Shown: positions 53,659-55,366 of the stretch, one piece after another | Layout: each line of letters begins with the position of its first letter | Position numbering within the stretch: position 1 is the stretch's first letter | From: Phycisphaeraceae bacterium | GTDB lineage: Bacteria; Planctomycetota; Phycisphaerae; Phycisphaerales; UBA1924 | DNA: 55,366 nucleotides | Direction of reading: 5' to 3' | Assembly (NCBI GenBank): GCA_007693725.1 | Contig: REDD01000149.1 | Coordinates: 1 to 55,366, forward strand | The notes under the pieces: model-generated | The model's database searches: none | What the model was told of the DNA's origin: nothing | The model's input: only the letters and a program-made list of their open reading frames with translations | Made by a program: the position numbers and the translations under genes

Positions 53659-54933
53659 TCATTCAATTAGCGTCGAGTTTCGGAGAATCGTTCGCTCTGC
53701 AACAAACCGGAGCAGGGGGAGTTCTTTTGCAAGTGCATGGTCGTCAACAAATGGAGTGTATTTCGCTTTGTCACCGTCCTTGCTGTGAACAAGCGCATTT
53801 CGCGTAGAGTAAATACGCTTTGCGAGCGATTTAAAAATGGCATCCAAATCGACTGATCGCAGATCGACCTCGCATGCGTTCGAGAACTCCACCTTGTTGT
53901 CGCGGTAAAAATCAATAATTTTTGAATCGTAGTTGTCGAGATCACTGACAAGGTCAGGAACCTCCACAAAACTCGCCAGAGTAAGGCGAAGGGCCTGCTC
54001 TTCAGAAAATGTTATAGTGTCGTTTTGTATTTTAAGCGATCTACGAATCGTCTTGATTAGCGCCTTAATGTCCTTCTTTCGGCGATATGAAAAGGCTGGC
54101 TCAGTAATTTGGCCTTGAATTGTCGTGATCAAGTCGTCTTGAAATACGGCTTCATAGAAATGCTCAAGCACATGGTAGTGTGATAGATATTCGACAACAG
54201 GATTGTCCGTGGAGATCGCCATCAGATAATGATGGGTCAGGTCCTCGCTGTATGTCCTTCTCGGCGGGTCGATCTCAGAGGGACGACTCCGACGCATGCG
54301 GGAGATGCGGCCCGAACGTGAAAGCGCGTCTAGCTCGCGCTGCGGAACCAGTGCAATGTCAGTGTTGAACGCCATTTGGAAGAGAAATGCATTTGCTAGT
54401 GACGATAAACGTGTTGGCGAAGCCTTCGCGTCAGTTCTGATGCGAACTACTGTGGCGATGCGAAGGTACATCATTCGCACTAGTTCAAATACGGACAATG
54501 GCGATTCCTGATCTGTCAAGCGGCGCTCCAGCAATGAACTAGGATAGCCACGCAAGAACAACCTCGCATCCGAATGTCGGGAGATCGCATCAAGGAAAAA
54601 TAAAATATATGCATCACTAGCCGAAGAGATCTCGTATGTAACGCCATTGTCGTCATCCCTGACAACAAGATTTCCGAGACGAAATGCGCGATTTAGCGAA
54701 GAGCTTTCCTCACGAACGAGAATCTCCATGCTGTTCTCGTCACAGAGCCATAGCGACAGATAAGTTGATTTCTGATTCAGCTCATTGATTGTGGCGGCAA
54801 GAGCGGTCTTTGCAATGGAGACGGTATGACCGTTGGCTCGCCGGCTCACTGCGAACGCGTAGCCGTCCTCGTTTTCCTCAGCGTTGCAGCTGAAAACATT
54901 GGCGAGAATCTGAACTGCGCGTGATTCGTCCAT
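53659..54933 (-). CDS. Accessory protein with C-terminal HEPN-like RX4H motif
   Basis: 424 aa, no family recognised with certainty. ATG at 54933 has AGGGA upstream; a TTG at 54960 would add nine residues. The N-terminal half is mixed alpha/beta (FAVSRRANGHTVSIAKTALA). The C-terminal 150 residues are helical and contain TRNALVHSKDG, an RX4H motif (R378, H383), followed by FVAERTILRN. This is the layout of HEPN-type proteins, many of which are RNases in toxin-antitoxin or anti-phage systems (for example ApeA). The gene is clearly more AT-rich than its neighbours, consistent with transfer. No partner antitoxin gene is visible. Confidence 0.6.
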   Translation of the reverse strand: MDESRAVQILANVFSCNAEENEDGYAFAVSRRANGHTVSIAKTALAATINELNQKSTYLSLWLCDENSMEILVREESSSLNRAFRLGNLVVRDDDNGVTYEISSASDAYILFFLDAISRHSDARLFLRGYPSSLLERRLTDQESPLSVFELVRMMYLRIATVVRIRTDAKASPTRLSSLANAFLFQMAFNTDIALVPQRELDALSRSGRISRMRRSRPSEIDPPRRTYSEDLTHHYLMAISTDNPVVEYLSHYHVLEHFYEAVFQDDLITTIQGQITEPAFSYRRKKDIKALIKTIRRSLKIQNDTITFSEEQALRLTLASFVEVPDLVSDLDNYDSKIIDFYRDNKVEFSNACEVDLRSVDLDAIFKSLAKRIYSTRNALVHSKDGDKAKYTPFVDDHALAKELPLLRFVAERTILRNSTLIE

Positions 54934-55106
54934 CAGCAAAGCGTCCCTGATATGTGACAATCATTTAAATAAATTTTTATGTGTCTGTGCTCACCAGTCA
55001 TGCCGCACGGAGTTTCGCGTAACGATAGATTAGCCGTGTTGTACGGAAAGTGCAATAGCCGTTCCGATCGCGGCGGCCGGTCGTCAACTATCACCATCGG
55101 TCGCGA
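54934..55106. promoter_or_regulatory. AT-rich region upstream of the accessory gene
   Basis: The segment 54961-54985 is very AT-rich (ATTTAAATAAATTTTTAT) and would supply -10 sequence for the minus-strand accessory gene. No clear hexamer pair can be assigned. The rest up to 55106 holds nothing recognised. Confidence 0.35.
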
Positions 55107-55166
55107 GGGATGCGGCTTGACAAGACATGACCAGGTAGCCAAGGCAATTGCGGTGGGTACTCGCCG
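55107..55166 (+). repeat. 60-base direct repeat, copy 1
   Basis: Starts GGGATGCGGCTTGACAAG and ends GCCG. About 80% identical to copy 2 at 55216-55275, with a period of 109 bases. Each copy contains TTGACA. Function unknown; probably a dispersed genomic repeat. Confidence 0.75.
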
Positions 55167-55204
55167 TCAGGTCAGGGTGACAGGATTTCCACCCGCGCCC
55201 TTCG

Positions 55205-55215
55205 CCCCCCCCCCC
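55205..55215 (+). repeat. C homopolymer (11 bases)
   Basis: Eleven C immediately before repeat copy 2. Possible slippage or assembly artefact together with the longer tract that follows. Confidence 0.7.
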
Positions 55216-55275
55216 GGGATGCGGCTTGACAAGCCCAGCCCACGTAGCCCAGGCAAATGCGGTGCGTACACGCCG
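55216..55275 (+). repeat. 60-base direct repeat, copy 2
   Basis: Second copy of the repeat at 55107-55166. The first 18 bases are identical, then about ten substitutions are scattered through the rest. Confidence 0.75.
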
Positions 55276-55326
<51 letters not shown>

Positions 55327-55341
55327 AGCGGCCACACCCCC

Positions 55342-55360
55342 GACAGGCGGGACGCCTGTC
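55342..55360. repeat. Palindrome GACAGGCG-GGA-CGCCTGTC
   Basis: Perfect 8-base arms (55342-55349 and 55353-55360) around GGA, six bases from the window end. It resembles dispersed palindromic repeats that stop assemblies. It may be the true reason the contig ends here. Confidence 0.65.
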
Positions 55361-55366
55361 CCACCA

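Noticed and set aside
53309-53662. Minus-strand ORF of 117 codons between PilZ and the accessory gene
   Set aside because: It overlaps the PilZ gene, has Ser/Pro/Arg-rich text and no ribosome site.

Overview
The window looks like a chromosomal segment of a Planctomycetota bacterium, most likely of the Phycisphaerae/Phycisphaerales type. It is GC-rich. It carries a dockerin-type secreted enzyme, an ECF sigma factor paired with a membrane protein ending in an H-X9-DG-like segment, a hopanoid cluster, and an unusual Tad pilus locus. The taxonomic call is inference from gene content; there is no rRNA gene in the window. I saw no tRNA, CRISPR array or complete insertion sequence.

Layout. 1-2 kb: the 5' part of clpB (minus strand) diverges from two tandem Hsp20 genes that end in a strong terminator. 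2.1-6.8 kb: an RND efflux pair (adaptor and permease). 6.9-23.5 kb: a large Tad/Flp pilus locus in three blocks. The first (plus) is cpaB, an FHA-CpaF ATPase fusion, tadB, tadC, an FHA membrane protein and a Ser/Thr kinase. The second (minus) is a CpaF ATPase, two Flp-like pilins, a prepilin peptidase and three TadE/TadG-like pseudopilins. The third (plus) is a secretin and a TPR lipoprotein. 23.6-27.4 kb: two exported enzymes, an S9 peptidase and a dockerin-tagged arginine/agmatine-type deiminase. 27.5-35.2 kb: hopanoid genes (hpnH, then hpnC-hpnD-hpnE), with an ECF sigma factor and putative anti-sigma factor and rpmI-rplT between them. 35.4-50 kb: housekeeping genes (ispH, rlmN, a flavin reductase-like gene, purF, rpsD, a SurA/PpiD-like chaperone, a MacB-type permease, rsmB, a PTS IIA gene, an exbB-like gene, ispA, dxs, nadK). 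51.0-53.4 kb: a compact structured RNA with its own promoter and terminator, then serS, a parS-like palindrome and a small PilZ gene. 53.6-55.4 kb: an AT-richer accessory gene with a HEPN-like RX4H motif, then degenerate direct repeats, long C homopolymers and a palindrome at the end, which looks like a contig edge.

How the genes fit together. dxs and ispH are the first and last enzymes of the MEP pathway, ispA makes farnesyl diphosphate, hpnC/D/E turn it into squalene, and hpnH begins the extended hopanoid side chain. Only the squalene-hopene cyclase is missing from the window. In the Tad locus, the kinase and two FHA modules suggest that pilus assembly is controlled by protein phosphorylation.

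The strand composition changes sign twice. The plus strand is G-rich from 1 to about 20.3 kb, C-rich from there to about 51.2 kb, and G-rich again after that. The second switch lies close to the parS-like site, so the right end could be near a replication origin or an inversion boundary. All motif, structure and family calls were made by reading the sequence; no search or folding program was run.
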